DNA of 64,000 nt from Flavobacterium bizetiae (GTDB lineage: Bacteria; Bacteroidota; Bacteroidia; Flavobacteriales; Flavobacteriaceae), in assembly GCF_902804475.1 (NCBI RefSeq), contig NZ_CADCSU010000160.1:1-64000 (forward strand), given 5' to 3'. The notes under the pieces were generated by a model that saw only the letters and a list, made by a program, of their open reading frames with translations, was not told where the DNA came from and did no database searches. The first letter of the stretch is position 1; every line of letters begins with the position of its first letter. Made by a program: the position numbers and the translations under genes. Below are positions 16,483 through 24,237 of the stretch, in pieces.

Positions 16483-18870
16483 TCATTTTAAATTACTGTT
16501 ACTGAAATAGTTAGACATCAAAGTCACAAAACTAACGATAGTAATTGTGCTTAAAGGCATGATAATAGCAGCCACTAATGGAAGCAAATTACCGGTAACT
16601 GCAAAAGAGAGTCCAACGATATTATAAAGCAGCGATAAAACAAAACTCATCTTAATTATCGTGATCGATTTTTGGGATAATTTTAAAAAGTAATCTAATC
16701 TCGAAAATTCTGAAGCGTCTAAAATAGCATCGCAAGCAGGAGAAAAAACATTGACATTTTCGGAGATAGAAATTCCAACATTACTTTGTGCTAATGCGCC
16801 TGCATCATTGAGCCCATCACCTACCATCATTACATTTTGACCTTTTTCTTGTAATTTCCTGATAAATTCAAGTTTTTGCTCTGGCTTCTGATTAAAAATT
16901 AATTCGGTTTCAAGAGGTAAAATAGACTGAAGACTTGCTCGTTCTCCGTCATTATCTCCGGACAGCACTTTGATCTGATACGTTTTACTTAAATTATGAA
17001 ATAAGTTTTCTAAACCTTCACGATACTGATTTTGAAAAGTAAACTTGCCATAATAAATATCATCGATTTTGATATGAAGCGCTGTTTTTTCAATTTCAGA
17101 TGAATCTAATCCTGAACTTCCAACAAATTCAGCAGAACCAATTTTTATTACTTTATTATTAGCGGAAGCTAAAATTCCTTTTCCTGTTATTTCCTGAAAA
17201 TCATCAATTTTAACTCGTTGTGTTTCTGATAAAAAATCATACAACATGCGGCTTAATGGATGATTTGACGCTCTAAGTACATTTTTTATCAAAATATAAT
17301 CTTCTTCAGAAAGGATATTCCCTTCATATGAAATATTCGATTTTTTATTGGTTGTAATTGTTCCGGTTTTATCAAAAACAATCGTATCTACTTTTGCCAA
17401 TTGTTCGATAACCAGAGCATTTTTTAGATACATTTTTTGTTTCCCCATAATTCTCAGAATGTTTCCGAAAGTAAACGGTGCCGTAAGTGCCAATGCACAA
17501 GGACAGGCAACAATTAAAACCGCGGTAAAAACATTAAAGGCTGTATTGGCATCAATAAATATCCAATATCCAAAACCTGCAAATGCAATTAATAATAATA
17601 TTGGAGTAAAATAACGACTTATCGCATCTGTAATCGTTTTGTGTTTCTGGAATACATTTTTCTGAAAAATTTCATTACTCCACAATTGGGTAAGGTAACT
17701 TTTTGAGACTGAGTGCAACACTTCCATCTCGATTACTTTACCAATTTGCTTACCTCCAGCAAAAACCTTATCTCCAGATTTTTTAGTAATAGGAACAGCT
17801 TCGCCAGTTACAAAACTATAATCGATTTCGGCTTTATCACTAATTAAAATACCGTCTACCGGAATTAATTCCTGATTTCTAATCAATAGTCTGTTTCCTT
17901 TTTGAACATCATAAATAGGAACACTTTCTTCTGATGTATCTGAATTTATCCTGGTGACTGCAATTGGAAAATAAGATTTAAAGTCTCTCTCAAAACTTAA
18001 GAAACTATAGGTTTTAATCTGAAACATTTTTCCGAGCAGCATGAAGAAAACTAAACCAGTTAAACTGTCGAAAAATCCTGATCCGTAATTCATTACAATA
18101 TCAAAAGTGCTTCGAATAAACATGACGATGATTCCTAAAGCAATAGGAATATCGATATTGAGCATCCCTGATTTTATACTTTTGTAAGCCGAAACGTAAT
18201 AACCGCTCGCCGAATATAAAAAGCTCGGCAAAGCCAAAAGAAAAATCAATATTCTAAAAAATGGTTTGTAATTATCTAACCAAAATTCTTTAATCTCAAA
18301 ATATTCCGGAAACGACAATAACATTATGTTTCCAAAACAGAAAAAGGCAACACCTAATTTATAGGTTAACGTTCTATCTACATTTGTTTTACCTGTTTCA
18401 TAGTTTTCTAAACTAATATAAGGTTCATAACCTATAGAACTTAAAAGATAAACAATGGCTTTTAAGGAAACAAGATCTGAATTGAATGTAATTCTGACTC
18501 TTTTTTCCGGAAAATTAACTTGGGAGATACTTATTCCCGGTTGAATTCTGTTGAGGTTTTCAAGAATCCAAATACAAGAACTACAATGAATATGAGGAAT
18601 ATTTAGCGAAACGATTGAAGTATTTCCTTCCTGAAATTCCAACACTTTTGACAAAATAGCTTCATTATCTAAGAAGTCATACTTCCCTTTAATATCTTGC
18701 GGAGTGGCGCCTGGCGATTTTTCAAAATCGTAATAACAGGTCATATCATGAAGACTAAAAATTTCGTAAACGGTTTTGCATCCGTTGCAACAAAACTTCT
18801 TTTCATCAAAATTGATTTCTTCATTTTTAGCTATGGTTAACCCACAATGAAAACAACTCTGCTCACTCAT
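16483..18870 (-). CDS. ccoI: Copper-translocating P-type ATPase for cbb3 oxidase
   Basis: A 795-residue P1B-type ATPase of the FixI/CcoI group, which exports copper for insertion into the cbb3 oxidase. It starts with a cysteine-rich stretch (CFHCG, CCNGCKTVYEIF, about 6-38), followed by an HMA domain with HCSSC (near 95). Then come eight membrane helices, the CPCALALTAP metal site, the phosphorylation motif DKTGTIT and the hinge GDGLNDAGAL. The double cysteine-rich N-terminus is typical of this oxidase-linked branch. It has its own Fnr-like operator and lies 115 bases upstream of ccoS in the same direction. Confidence 0.93.
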   Translation of the reverse strand: MSEQSCFHCGLTIAKNEEINFDEKKFCCNGCKTVYEIFSLHDMTCYYDFEKSPGATPQDIKGKYDFLDNEAILSKVLEFQEGNTSIVSLNIPHIHCSSCIWILENLNRIQPGISISQVNFPEKRVRITFNSDLVSLKAIVYLLSSIGYEPYISLENYETGKTNVDRTLTYKLGVAFFCFGNIMLLSFPEYFEIKEFWLDNYKPFFRILIFLLALPSFLYSASGYYVSAYKSIKSGMLNIDIPIALGIIVMFIRSTFDIVMNYGSGFFDSLTGLVFFMLLGKMFQIKTYSFLSFERDFKSYFPIAVTRINSDTSEESVPIYDVQKGNRLLIRNQELIPVDGILISDKAEIDYSFVTGEAVPITKKSGDKVFAGGKQIGKVIEMEVLHSVSKSYLTQLWSNEIFQKNVFQKHKTITDAISRYFTPILLLIAFAGFGYWIFIDANTAFNVFTAVLIVACPCALALTAPFTFGNILRIMGKQKMYLKNALVIEQLAKVDTIVFDKTGTITTNKKSNISYEGNILSEEDYILIKNVLRASNHPLSRMLYDFLSETQRVKIDDFQEITGKGILASANNKVIKIGSAEFVGSSGLDSSEIEKTALHIKIDDIYYGKFTFQNQYREGLENLFHNLSKTYQIKVLSGDNDGERASLQSILPLETELIFNQKPEQKLEFIRKLQEKGQNVMMVGDGLNDAGALAQSNVGISISENVNVFSPACDAILDASEFSRLDYFLKLSQKSITIIKMSFVLSLLYNIVGLSFAVTGNLLPLVAAIIMPLSTITIVSFVTLMSNYFSNSNLK

Positions 18871-18893
18871 AAAATTTGTTTTTTTTGATACAA

Positions 18894-18901
18894 CAAATGT
18901 T
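18894..18901 (-). promoter_or_regulatory. Probable -7 box of ccoI
   Basis: On the minus strand this reads AACATTTG: the TTTG half is intact and the TA half is degenerate. Its centre is again 33 bp from the centre of the operator at 18924-18937. Confidence 0.55.
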
Positions 18902-18923
18902 AAAAAAACTAGAGATGATAAAA

Positions 18924-18937
18924 ATGATATTTATCAT
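18924..18937. promoter_or_regulatory. Fnr-like operator upstream of ccoI
   Basis: ATGATATTTATCAT: both five-base half-sites (ATGAT and ATCAT) are perfect. It lies between ccoI (minus) and the Fnr-like gene (plus). Its spacing fits activation of ccoI; the Fnr-like gene starts 140 bases further away. Confidence 0.83.
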
Positions 18938-18987
18938 GTTATAATGATAATGAATTCTAAAATTAACCAAATAAAACAGGTAAATAA

Positions 18988-19048
18988 CAATATTCGCTTT
19001 TTTCTGCATTATTTTTAGGAATAATAATGGCTTCGAATGCGAATATTG
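18988..19048. repeat. 10-bp inverted repeat upstream of the Fnr-like gene
   Basis: CAATATTCGC (18988-18997) is repeated in perfect inverted form as GCGAATATTG (19039-19048), with 41 bases between. The right copy ends 2 bases before the -7 box of the Fnr-like gene. It could be a pair of operator half-sites or a regulatory structure; no known factor is implied. Confidence 0.5.
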
Positions 19049-19050
19049 GT

Positions 19051-19058
19051 TAATTTTG
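19051..19058 (+). promoter_or_regulatory. -7 promoter box of the Fnr-like gene
   Basis: TAATTTTG, a perfect TAnnTTTG box 18 bases before the ATG at 19077. Unlike hemN and the cco genes it has no ATGAT operator 33 bp upstream, so it is probably not activated by its own product at that position. Confidence 0.7.
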
Positions 19059-19076
19059 CAGTAAATATTTTTTGCC

Positions 19077-19757
19077 ATGAATAAATGTGATCAATGCATC
19101 GTACGACAACTTTCTTCTCTTAAAGCACTTAATAAAGACGAGGTTGTAAAATTGGCTAATAGTAAGACTACCTATAAAATAAAAAAAGGAGATTCTATTT
19201 TTGAAGAAGGTGAAGTAACTAATGGCGTTTTTTGTATTAAAGATGGTGTTGGAAAACTTTCTAAATTAAGTGCAAACGGAAAAGATCAGATTGTAAAATT
19301 GGTACAATCAGGAGAACTTTTGGGTCAACGCTCTATGATTAGCAATGAACCAGCAAACTTGTCTGCAAAAGCTGTTGCGGATATGGAGGTTTGTTTTATT
19401 CCGAAAACCGAAATTTTACACTTTTTTAATAACAACAATCAGTTCTCTATGAACCTGATGCAATCTGTTTGTGAAGATTTGAAAGAATCTGAAAATGACA
19501 AAATTGCTTTGGTTCAAAAAACAGTAAAACAACGTTTGGCCGAAACATTATTGCAACTGCATGATGCTTTTGGTGAAAATGATGATAAAACGCTGAAAGT
19601 TCAACTGACAAGAGAAGAATTGGGCGGTATTATTGGTACAGCTACAGAAAGTTGTATTAGATTATTATCTGATTTTAATAAACTGGATTTGATTGAATTA
19701 GTGGGTAAAAAAATAATGCTTAAAAACATTAAAGCATTAAAAAAAATGGCCGAATAA
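19077..19757 (+). CDS. Crp/Fnr family regulator, probable low-oxygen activator
   Basis: A 226-residue regulator with a cyclic-nucleotide-like beta barrel (about 25-115), a long dimer helix and a C-terminal winged helix. It keeps an N-terminal CxxC (C4, C7) and a cysteine at C106, at the position equivalent to E. coli FNR C122, but the third N-terminal cysteine is a serine (S13). The recognition helix has E191 and R195 where FNR has E209 and R213, and I194 where FNR has S212. That substitution might explain ATGAT sites instead of TTGAT. Its place beside ccoI and the shared operators make it the likely regulator of hemN and the cbb3 genes. Oxygen sensing through an iron-sulfur cluster is possible but not shown. 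Confidence 0.88.
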   Translation: MNKCDQCIVRQLSSLKALNKDEVVKLANSKTTYKIKKGDSIFEEGEVTNGVFCIKDGVGKLSKLSANGKDQIVKLVQSGELLGQRSMISNEPANLSAKAVADMEVCFIPKTEILHFFNNNNQFSMNLMQSVCEDLKESENDKIALVQKTVKQRLAETLLQLHDAFGENDDKTLKVQLTREELGGIIGTATESCIRLLSDFNKLDLIELVGKKIMLKNIKALKKMAE

Positions 19758-20528
19758 TTATAGCTTTTTAGCTTCGTTCCAGAATACATCCATTTCTGCC
19801 AAAGTCATATCCATTAAAGGCTTTCCTAACTCTCCGGCTTTACTTTCGAGATATTGAAAACGTTTGATGAATTTTTTATTCGTACGTTCTAAAGCATCTT
19901 CAGGATTTACGTTTAAAAATCGGGCATAATTGATCATAGAAAATAGTACATCCCCAAATTCAGCTTCAATTTTATCCTGATCGCCTGCTTTTACTTCGAC
20001 TTGTAATTCTTCAAGTTCTTCTTGTACTTTATCCCAAACCTGGTGTGGTTCTTCCCAATCAAAACCTACTCCTTTTACTTTGTCCTGAATACGGCTTGCT
20101 TTGACCAATGCCGGTAAACTTCTCGGAACGCCTTCCAAAACAGATTTTTTACCTTCTTTCAGTTTTAGCTTTTCCCAATTTTGTTTTACTTCTTCTTCAT
20201 CTTTTACAACAGTATCGCTATAAATATGAGGATGGCGATGAATTAGCTTATCACAGATTTCATTACAAACATCTGCAATATCAAAATCATTGGTTTCAGA
20301 GCCAATTTTTGCATAAAAAACAATATGCAATAACAAATCTCCTAATTCTTTTTTTACTTCATTGAGATCATTATCTAAAATAGCATCTCCAAGTTCATAA
20401 GTTTCTTCGATAGTAAGATGTCTCAGGGTTTGCAAAGTTTGCTTTTTATCCCACGGACATTGCTCACGAAGTTCATCCATGATAATTAATAATCTTTCGA
20501 AGGCTTTAAGTTGAAGTTCTTTGCTCAT
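19758..20528 (-). CDS. mazG: Nucleoside triphosphate pyrophosphohydrolase MazG
   Basis: MazG hydrolyses (d)NTPs to monophosphates and pyrophosphate, cleaning the nucleotide pool. The 256-residue protein has two MazG domains, each with an acidic EExxE-type metal motif (LTIEETYELGDAI near 32-45 and EELEELQVEV near 170). CPWDKKQTLQTLRHLTIEE near the start is typical. Its stop codon directly abuts the stop of the convergent Fnr-like gene. It lies downstream of DUF5606, after a terminator. Confidence 0.93.
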   Translation of the reverse strand: MSKELQLKAFERLLIIMDELREQCPWDKKQTLQTLRHLTIEETYELGDAILDNDLNEVKKELGDLLLHIVFYAKIGSETNDFDIADVCNEICDKLIHRHPHIYSDTVVKDEEEVKQNWEKLKLKEGKKSVLEGVPRSLPALVKASRIQDKVKGVGFDWEEPHQVWDKVQEELEELQVEVKAGDQDKIEAEFGDVLFSMINYARFLNVNPEDALERTNKKFIKRFQYLESKAGELGKPLMDMTLAEMDVFWNEAKKL

Positions 20529-20571
20529 TTTATGAAGTTTTTTCCGGATTGTAAAGAATAGCTGTAAAAGT

Positions 20572-20605
20572 AAAAAATCCTGCTAAGAAAACATCTTAAC
20601 AGGAT
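20572..20605 (-). terminator. Terminator after the DUF5606 gene
   Basis: A 12-bp stem with one mismatch (20577-20588 with 20594-20605) is followed, reading on the minus strand, by a T run. It lies 26 bases past the DUF5606 stop and 44 bases before the mazG start. Confidence 0.75.
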
Positions 20606-20630
20606 TAATATATTTGAATGTAGTAAACTA

Positions 20631-21116
20631 CTATTCTTCTTTCTTAGCTTTTGCTTTTTTAGCGGCTGGAGCTTTTTTTGGTTTTTCTTCAACAACCGGA
20701 GTTTCTTCAACAGCTTCAACAGCAGCCGGAGCTAAATCTGTAACTAAACCTTTTGCCTGAAGTGTGTTGTACCAGTTTAATACTTTTTTAATATCAGAAG
20801 GATAAACTCTTTCTTCATCATAATCAGGAAGAATTTCTTTAAAATAAGCCGCTAATGTAGCATTATCTTCTTTATGAGAAATTGCCTGACCTTTGTTTTC
20901 TTTAGTAGCAATACGCTGCATTACTTCAGTCAATGGTTTTTCTCCGTCATAAGTATAAATTGAAATCTCTGATAATAAACTTACGTTACTTTTTAAGTTA
21001 ACAGTAATTTTTTTTCCGTCTGTCAATGATTCTGCCACAAAACCTGTACGAGTTTGCACTTTCAATACATATAAACCTGGTTTCCCAGAAATGGCTAAAA
21101 TTTTCTCTAAATTCAT
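20631..21116 (-). CDS. DUF5606 protein
   Basis: A 161-residue protein typical of Bacteroidota, with a conserved N-terminal domain (about 1-120; starts NLEKILAISGKPGLYVLK) and a low-complexity tail rich in alanine, proline, glutamate and lysine. The function is unknown; the tail suggests interaction with nucleic acid or a partner protein. It lies between def and mazG, an arrangement common in Flavobacterium, so a housekeeping role is likely. Confidence 0.88.
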   Translation of the reverse strand: MNLEKILAISGKPGLYVLKVQTRTGFVAESLTDGKKITVNLKSNVSLLSEISIYTYDGEKPLTEVMQRIATKENKGQAISHKEDNATLAAYFKEILPDYDEERVYPSDIKKVLNWYNTLQAKGLVTDLAPAAVEAVEETPVVEEKPKKAPAAKKAKAKKEE

Positions 21117-21183
21117 GTTTATTAAAATTAGTATTAAGAATTTGATTTATTATATTTTATTGATTCTAATTCTCTTAGATCAA

Positions 21184-21774
21184 TTATCTCCCTTTTTTAG
21201 CTGCCGCAAATTTCATTCTATATTCCTGAAACGTTTTGCCCTCTGTAATATTTTTTAATTTCTTTTGAATCAAACGTTTTTTCAAAGATGAAATTTTATC
21301 CGTAAATAAAACTCCTTCGATATGGTCGTACTCATGCTGAATAACTCTTGCAATCAAACCATCAAAAACTTCTGTTTTTATAACAAAATCTTCTTCACAA
21401 TATTCTATCGTCACGGTTGGTTTTCTGTAAACATCTTCGCGAACGTCAGGAATACTCAAGCAACCTTCATTAAAACTCCATTCTTCACCTTCTTCTTTAA
21501 GAATCTTAGCATTGATAAAAGTTTTTTTGAAACCTTTTAAATCTTTTTGCTCTTCTGAAGGTAAATCATCATCATCGCTAAAAGGAGTCGTATCAATAAC
21601 AAACAAACGAATTGGCATACCTACCTGCGGTGCAGCAAGTCCTACTCCGTAAGCGTTGTACATGGTTTCATACATGTTTGCTATTGTTTCTTTTAAGTTT
21701 GGATATTCTGGCGTAATTGCCTCACCCACTTTTCTTAAAACAGGATCGCCATATCCTACTATTGGTAAAATCAT
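21184..21774 (-). CDS. def: Peptide deformylase
   Basis: Removes the formyl group from the first methionine of new proteins, with a metal ion in the active site. The 196-residue protein has all three family motifs: GVGLAAPQVG (about 43-52), EGCLSIP (about 103-109) with the metal cysteine, and QHEYDHIEG (about 145-153) with the two metal histidines and the catalytic glutamate. An insertion of acidic residues (DDDDLPSEEQKD) follows the first motif, as in other Bacteroidota enzymes. A perfect -7 box (TATTTTTG on the minus strand, 21838-21845) lies upstream. Confidence 0.96.
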   Translation of the reverse strand: MILPIVGYGDPVLRKVGEAITPEYPNLKETIANMYETMYNAYGVGLAAPQVGMPIRLFVIDTTPFSDDDDLPSEEQKDLKGFKKTFINAKILKEEGEEWSFNEGCLSIPDVREDVYRKPTVTIEYCEEDFVIKTEVFDGLIARVIQHEYDHIEGVLFTDKISSLKKRLIQKKLKNITEGKTFQEYRMKFAAAKKGR

Positions 21775-21950
21775 TTGTGTTTTTTTAATATTTTATCTAA
21801 TGAAAACTCCTGAATTTCGTTCTCATAATTCAGCTGGCAAAAATAGTAAAAAATAGTCAATGAATAATTCTAAAGATATATTATATCGCATTTTTTGCCT
21901 GCTTCTTAAAATCTCATCCATAATTATGCCAAATTAATTCGTACAATTCG

Positions 21951-21958
21951 TACTTTTG
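21951..21958 (+). promoter_or_regulatory. -7 promoter box of the FUSC-type gene
   Basis: TACTTTTG is a perfect TAnnTTTG box. It overlaps a TTG codon at 21956 that would give a longer reading frame and so shows that the ATG at 21977 is the real start. Confidence 0.7.
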
Positions 21959-21976
21959 TTGGTAAACCTAATCATA

Positions 21977-24199
21977 ATGTTTGATCGAATCTCGAAATTT
22001 ACTAACAGTACTTCTTTTCTAAACGCCTCTAAAGTAACTATTGCTTCTGTTGTTCCTGTTTTAATTTTGAATTTTCTGGGTCATTTCGAAATAGGCTTTA
22101 CAATTGCCCTGGGAGCCTTCTATACCTATCCCAGCGATGTACCGAGCTCTTTAGGACACAAAATAAAAGGTCTTATTGTAGCATCTTTTATCGTTTCAGG
22201 CGTTAATTTATTAGTCAATCTTGCGTATCCTTATCCGTACTTATTTTACCCGTTTTTAGGATTTTTACTTTTTTTATGTTCGATGATTTCTGTTTACGGA
22301 CAACGCGCTACTTTAGTATCATTCTCTGCTTTGTTGTCTATTTCATTATCATTTGGACATTTGCATGAAGGATGGGAAGCTTTTGAATATTCAGGTTTTA
22401 TATTTGTTGGTGGTATTTTATATTTAGTTGTTTCGCTTGTATTTCATTTTGTACAACCTTATAAATATGTCGAATTGCAAATTGCCGAGGGCATAAAACT
22501 AACGGCAAAATACTTAAAACTAAGAGGCGATTTATGGAGTCCGGAAGCCAATCGCGAGAAAATCATCGAGAAACAACTGGCGATTCAGGTCGATCTGAAT
22601 TTAATTCATGAGGATTTACGAAGAATGCTTATTGGCAATCAAAATGCATCTGCAACTACGAGCCAAAACCGAAAAATGCTATTGGTTTTTATCACCTTGG
22701 TCGAAATTCAGGAGCTTGCATTATACACCTCTTTTGATCACAGCAAACTTCACGAAAAATTCGCCAAACATCCTGATGTTTTAAGAACGTACCAAAATGT
22801 AGCTTATAAACTGGCCTCAACATTAAAAAAACTTTCTAAAAACGTACATAGTATTAGTGTATATGTTGATAAAAACGATTTAAAGAATGAACTTGAAGCT
22901 CTGGAATTTGCCATTTTCGATTACGAAAAAACTTTAGGCAAGGAAGAAGCGGCAGAAGGAGTTTTGATGCTGACGAACATGCTGAAATACGCGAAAAATC
23001 AGGTTGGAAAAATTAAGATTATCCAACGTGCTTTCTCGCTTGCCATGCAGTCTTTTAAATTGAAGGATAAAGACAAAGAACTAGAAAAATTCTTAACGCC
23101 TCAATATTATCCGTTGCGTACTTTAATCGAAAATTTAAGTTTTTCTTCTTCTATTTTCAGACATTCCGTACGATTAACGATAACCATTTTAATTGGTTTT
23201 ACTATTGGGCAATTTTTAGCTTTCCAAAACGTCTATTGGATATTATTGACGATTGTCGTAATCATGCGCCCTGGTTATGGTTTAACAAAGGAACGTTCTT
23301 ACAACAGAATCTTCGGGACTATTCTGGGAGGTTTATTAGCTTTTGGAATTGTATCTGTGATACAAAATCACGTTGCGCTTAGTATACTGTCTATTGTATG
23401 CATGCTTTTAGGAATTTCTTTTACTCAGATTAATTACAAAATAAGCGCCACTTTTGTTACGATGTATGTGGTTTTTATTTACGGAATTTTAACTCCTAAT
23501 GTCGTCGAGGTTATTCAGTTTCGTGTTTTAGATACGTTAGCCGGAGCAACTCTTGCCTTTTTAGCCAATCAGTTTTTATGGCCGGCCTGGGAGTTTATTA
23601 ATACGCCTATTCATATCGAAAATTCGATAAGGGCCAATAGAAATTATCTTAAGGAAATTGCTGATTTTTATAATAAAAAAGGCGAAATACCTACCTCGTA
23701 TCGATTAGCAAGAAAAAATGCCTTTGTTGAAATTGGAAATTTAATGACGTCCTTTCAGCGTATGATGCAGGAACCAAAATCGAAACAAAAAACATTGCCA
23801 TTAGTAAATAAACTCGTGGTTTTGAATCATTCAATATTATCGGCTTTAGCATCATTATCTACTTATATTCAGTCGCACCAGACAACATCGGCATCAGAAT
23901 CATTCAATTATATTATAAAAACAATTCTTTCTAATTTAGATCATTCGATTTCTATTTTACGAAATGAAACCATCATAACGGATACTTTTTTCGATAAAGA
24001 GGATGTGACTTTGCAATTTGAAGAACTCAAACGCGTTAATTTTACCCGTTTGATTAAAGATGATGAACTCGACAAAGAAACGCGTCAGGCCAAAATGCAG
24101 GAAGCTCAGATGGTCATTGAACAATTGATCTGGATGAGTAATCTGGCAGAAAAGATTTTAAAAATTACAAAAGAATTTAAAGCAACAAATCCAGATTAA
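21977..24199 (+). CDS. FUSC/YccS family membrane protein
   Basis: A 740-residue inner-membrane protein of the YccS/FUSC (aromatic acid exporter-like) family. It has two clusters of membrane helices (about 20-165 and 395-535), each followed by a long helical cytoplasmic part. The second cluster carries the conserved MRPGYGLTKERSYNRIFGTILGG segment. Family members are thought to export aromatic acids or xenobiotics, but the substrate here is unknown. The start is taken at ATG 21977, just after the -7 box. The stop codon lies in the loop of its own terminator. Confidence 0.88.
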   Translation: MFDRISKFTNSTSFLNASKVTIASVVPVLILNFLGHFEIGFTIALGAFYTYPSDVPSSLGHKIKGLIVASFIVSGVNLLVNLAYPYPYLFYPFLGFLLFLCSMISVYGQRATLVSFSALLSISLSFGHLHEGWEAFEYSGFIFVGGILYLVVSLVFHFVQPYKYVELQIAEGIKLTAKYLKLRGDLWSPEANREKIIEKQLAIQVDLNLIHEDLRRMLIGNQNASATTSQNRKMLLVFITLVEIQELALYTSFDHSKLHEKFAKHPDVLRTYQNVAYKLASTLKKLSKNVHSISVYVDKNDLKNELEALEFAIFDYEKTLGKEEAAEGVLMLTNMLKYAKNQVGKIKIIQRAFSLAMQSFKLKDKDKELEKFLTPQYYPLRTLIENLSFSSSIFRHSVRLTITILIGFTIGQFLAFQNVYWILLTIVVIMRPGYGLTKERSYNRIFGTILGGLLAFGIVSVIQNHVALSILSIVCMLLGISFTQINYKISATFVTMYVVFIYGILTPNVVEVIQFRVLDTLAGATLAFLANQFLWPAWEFINTPIHIENSIRANRNYLKEIADFYNKKGEIPTSYRLARKNAFVEIGNLMTSFQRMMQEPKSKQKTLPLVNKLVVLNHSILSALASLSTYIQSHQTTSASESFNYIIKTILSNLDHSISILRNETIITDTFFDKEDVTLQFEELKRVNFTRLIKDDELDKETRQAKMQEAQMVIEQLIWMSNLAEKILKITKEFKATNPD

Positions 24200-24220
24200 T
24201 TCATCTGGATTTGTTGTTTA
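24183..24220. terminator. Terminator hairpin enclosing the FUSC-gene stop codon
   Basis: A perfect 14-bp stem (24183-24196 with 24203-24216) has a 6-base loop, TAATTC, that contains the TAA stop (24197-24199). T- and A-rich flanks allow it to act for both the plus-strand gene and the convergent mqo. Confidence 0.8.
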
Positions 24221-24237
24221 TAATATAAAAGTTAAGC

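Noticed and set aside
18863..19078. A 71-codon minus-strand frame upstream of ccoI
   Set aside because: It covers the Fnr-like operator and promoters, has poor protein character and lies in a regulatory region.
21956..24199. TTG 21956 as the start of the FUSC-type gene
   Set aside because: The TTG is part of the -7 box, so it cannot be in the transcript.
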